Part shown: positions 6,237-7,773 of the stretch, piece after piece
Numbering within the stretch: position 1 is the stretch's first letter
Layout: each line of letters begins with the position of its first letter
Notes under the pieces: model-generated
What the model was told of the DNA's origin: nothing
What the model saw: the letters and a program-made list of their open reading frames with translations, nothing else
The model's database searches: none
Program-made: the position numbers and the translations under genes
Origin: Candidatus Glassbacteria bacterium RIFCSPLOWO2_12_FULL_58_11
GTDB lineage: Bacteria; Gemmatimonadota; Glassbacteria; GWA2-58-10
Direction of reading: 5' to 3'
Length of the DNA: 7,773 bases
Assembly (NCBI GenBank): GCA_001780825.1
Contig: MFIX01000153.1
Coordinates: forward strand, 3,873-11,645

Positions 6237-7773
6237 ATGGAAAAGAGCAAGGAAAAAATACCTGTCGGCATCAGTTTCATGGGCCGCAACCTGGGCGAGC
6301 TGCTTGAGCTCAAGGCCAGGTGCCGCCGCCGGCTGGAGTATCTCGAACAGAACCGGGAGCGCATCTCGGCCTATGTCTATGATAAGCTGCGGCTTGAATA
6401 CACCTCTTATCTCGAGGCGGTGGACGGAGAGGTGGCCCTGGGCCTGGGCGAATACGAGATCAAGCTGGCCGAAATCAAACTCTTTTCAAACCAGCTCAAG
6501 CTGCTGGAGAAAAGCTACTCCGAGAGAATCCAGGAGCTGGCCCTGCGCCATACTCTAGGCGAGTACTCGCGGCAGCAGTACGACAAGCTCTGCACCGACC
6601 ACAAGGAGAGGATGCAACGCTTTGCCAATAGCATCGAGAAGTACAGCGGCGAGCAGCGCAGGCTGGAGGAGTTCCTGGAACGCGTGGCGGCGGATGAGCC
6701 TTTGACGGCTTTCCGGGCCACTCTGGAACAGGAAGCGGCGGCGCCGGCGCGGGCCGATTCGGCGGTGGAAGGCGAGGCGACAGTAACGGCGGCCGAGCCG
6801 GAGGCGGAGCAGGGGATGGCCGGGCCGTTACAGGCCGCTGCCCGGGAGATGGCGGATACTTTCGCTGAAGTCTCAGGAGATGAGCAGGAGCGCTCCGGCG
6901 CTCAGGATTTAGCGCTGGAAGAATTCGTTCCAGAAGCTGAACCGGAGCAGGAGTATCCCGCAGCCGCGGAGCCGCAGCTCGAAGAAGCCGCGCCTGCCCG
7001 GGAGCCCGGGGTAGAGCCGGAGCCTGCCGGCATATTTTCCGGGATTCCGGAGCAGGAGGATTCGCCCCGGCCCTCCTCGGCTTTCCTGATCGATGAATCC
7101 GCACCCCGATCAGCTACCGCGGGCCCGGAGGCTGCCGTGCCGCCGGTTGCCGTGGAGCCCGGAGAAAACCCGGCGAAAGAAGAAGCAGCGCTGATAGCGG
7201 AATATCCTGTGGAAGAAATCCGGACCGTGGAACCTCAATTGCCTGAGGCGGAAGCAGTGGAAGAAATGCCCGCGGCCGGCGCGAACCTGGAGCAGGTTCT
7301 GCAATCCGAAAGCCCGGCAGGAGAGGAACCGCAAGCCTCGCCGGAAATGGCCGCGGCCCCGGCCACGGTTGAAACATTCGAGCTGCCCGGTTTGCAGGAA
7401 GTGAGCGAAGAGTCCGGAGCGGAGGATATCGAGGCGCAGGCCGGGATTTCGCCGCAGCCTGTGGAGCAGCCGCCGGCAACTGCCGGGAGTCCGGTCCACG
7501 ATCTGGAATCTTTATTCGCCTCCTCGCCCGCCGAGCCACGGCAGCCTGCGCCTGAAGATATTGCACCGCCCTCGGACAGCGGCCCCGGGACAGCCGGACA
7601 GGAACAGGCCGAGGCCGTAGAGGCGGTTTTCGATCTTGAAAAGGAGCTGCTGCGCGAGACGGCGGGCGGGCAGGCCGGCAGTGTGGTGGAAGAAGAAAAA
7701 GCCGAAAAAAGTGCGCCCGCGGCCGGTGGAAGCTCCGGCGGCCTGGATCTGGATGCGATTATGAATGCCTCGG
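6237..7773 (+). CDS. Coiled-coil protein with long acidic Ala/Pro/Glu-rich tail (3' end cut by window)
   Basis: Reading from ATG at 6237, the frame stays open for 512 codons to the window edge. Residues about 20-152 form a charged coiled coil, paralogous to the upstream gene product: VYDKLRLEYTSYL (47-59) and LALRHTLGEYS (101-111) match its motifs at identical spacing. From about 165 onward the sequence is low complexity, rich in Glu, Ala, Pro and Gly, strongly acidic, without Cys or Trp, and probably disordered. Short motifs with an Asp-Leu-Glu/Asp core recur towards the end (DLESLF, DLEKEL, DLDAIM), and EYP occurs twice. Function is unknown; a tether or scaffold that displays binding motifs is one inference. 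The gap after the upstream gene is 56 nt with no terminator, so co-transcription is likely. The ribosome site is poor (AAAGGC directly before ATG), and ATG at 6279 is an alternative start. Any C-terminal domain lies outside the window. Confidence 0.82.
   Translation, partial: MEKSKEKIPVGISFMGRNLGELLELKARCRRRLEYLEQNRERISAYVYDKLRLEYTSYLEAVDGEVALGLGEYEIKLAEIKLFSNQLKLLEKSYSERIQELALRHTLGEYSRQQYDKLCTDHKERMQRFANSIEKYSGEQRRLEEFLERVAADEPLTAFRATLEQEAAAPARADSAVEGEATVTAAEPEAEQGMAGPLQAAAREMADTFAEVSGDEQERSGAQDLALEEFVPEAEPEQEYPAAAEPQLEEAAPAREPGVEPEPAGIFSGIPEQEDSPRPSSAFLIDESAPRSATAGPEAAVPPVAVEPGENPAKEEAALIAEYPVEEIRTVEPQLPEAEAVEEMPAAGANLEQVLQSESPAGEEPQASPEMAAAPATVETFELPGLQEVSEESGAEDIEAQAGISPQPVEQPPATAGSPVHDLESLFASSPAEPRQPAPEDIAPPSDSGPGTAGQEQAEAVEAVFDLEKELLRETAGGQAGSVVEEEKAEKSAPAAGGSSGGLDLDAIMNAS

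Noticed and set aside
6496..7566. Minus-strand open frames opposite the tail of the second coiled-coil gene
   Set aside because: Arg/Pro/Ala-rich shadows of a Glu/Ala/Pro-rich coding frame. The plus frame is continuous from the paralogous coiled coil, so the plus strand is the coding one.

Overview
The window holds two divergently transcribed units in high-GC bacterial DNA. The minus strand, about 1-5056, carries a complete set of structural genes for a cytoplasmic, bidirectional, NAD(H)-linked [NiFe] hydrogenase (group 3d), in transcription order hoxF-hoxU-hoxY-hoxH. The dedicated maturation protease gene hoxW follows and is cut by the left window edge. The plus strand, from 5713 to the right edge, carries two genes of unknown function that encode paralogous coiled-coil proteins. 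The second also has a very long acidic, Ala/Pro/Glu-rich tail and runs off the window.

Hydrogenase logic: HoxH oxidises H2 at the NiFe centre. Electrons pass through the proximal cluster of HoxY and the ferredoxin-like clusters of HoxU to the FMN of HoxF, which exchanges hydride with NAD(P). HoxW trims the HoxH C-terminus after nickel insertion. The gene order, the lack of hoxE (HoxF instead has a NuoE-like N-terminal domain), and the single N4-type cluster in the ferredoxin-like domain of HoxU recall the Cupriavidus necator soluble hydrogenase more than cyanobacterial HoxEFUYH. In this HoxF only one of the four Cys ligands of the NuoE-like [2Fe-2S] motif remains.

The 656 bases between the two units (5057-5712) hold no convincing gene. 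They contain two outward-facing sigma70-like promoters with perfect TTGACA -35 boxes. The hox promoter candidate implies a leader of nearly 390 nt. The plus-strand promoter implies a leader of about 95 nt with a GC-rich hairpin.

The two coiled-coil proteins align without gaps over about 130 residues and share VY...EY and LGEYS motifs. I recognise no firm family for them; they are the least explained part of the window. No rRNA, tRNA, CRISPR, IS element or integrase was seen. Host: a GC-rich bacterium with ordinary Shine-Dalgarno sites and sigma70-type promoters. Nothing here fixes the phylum.
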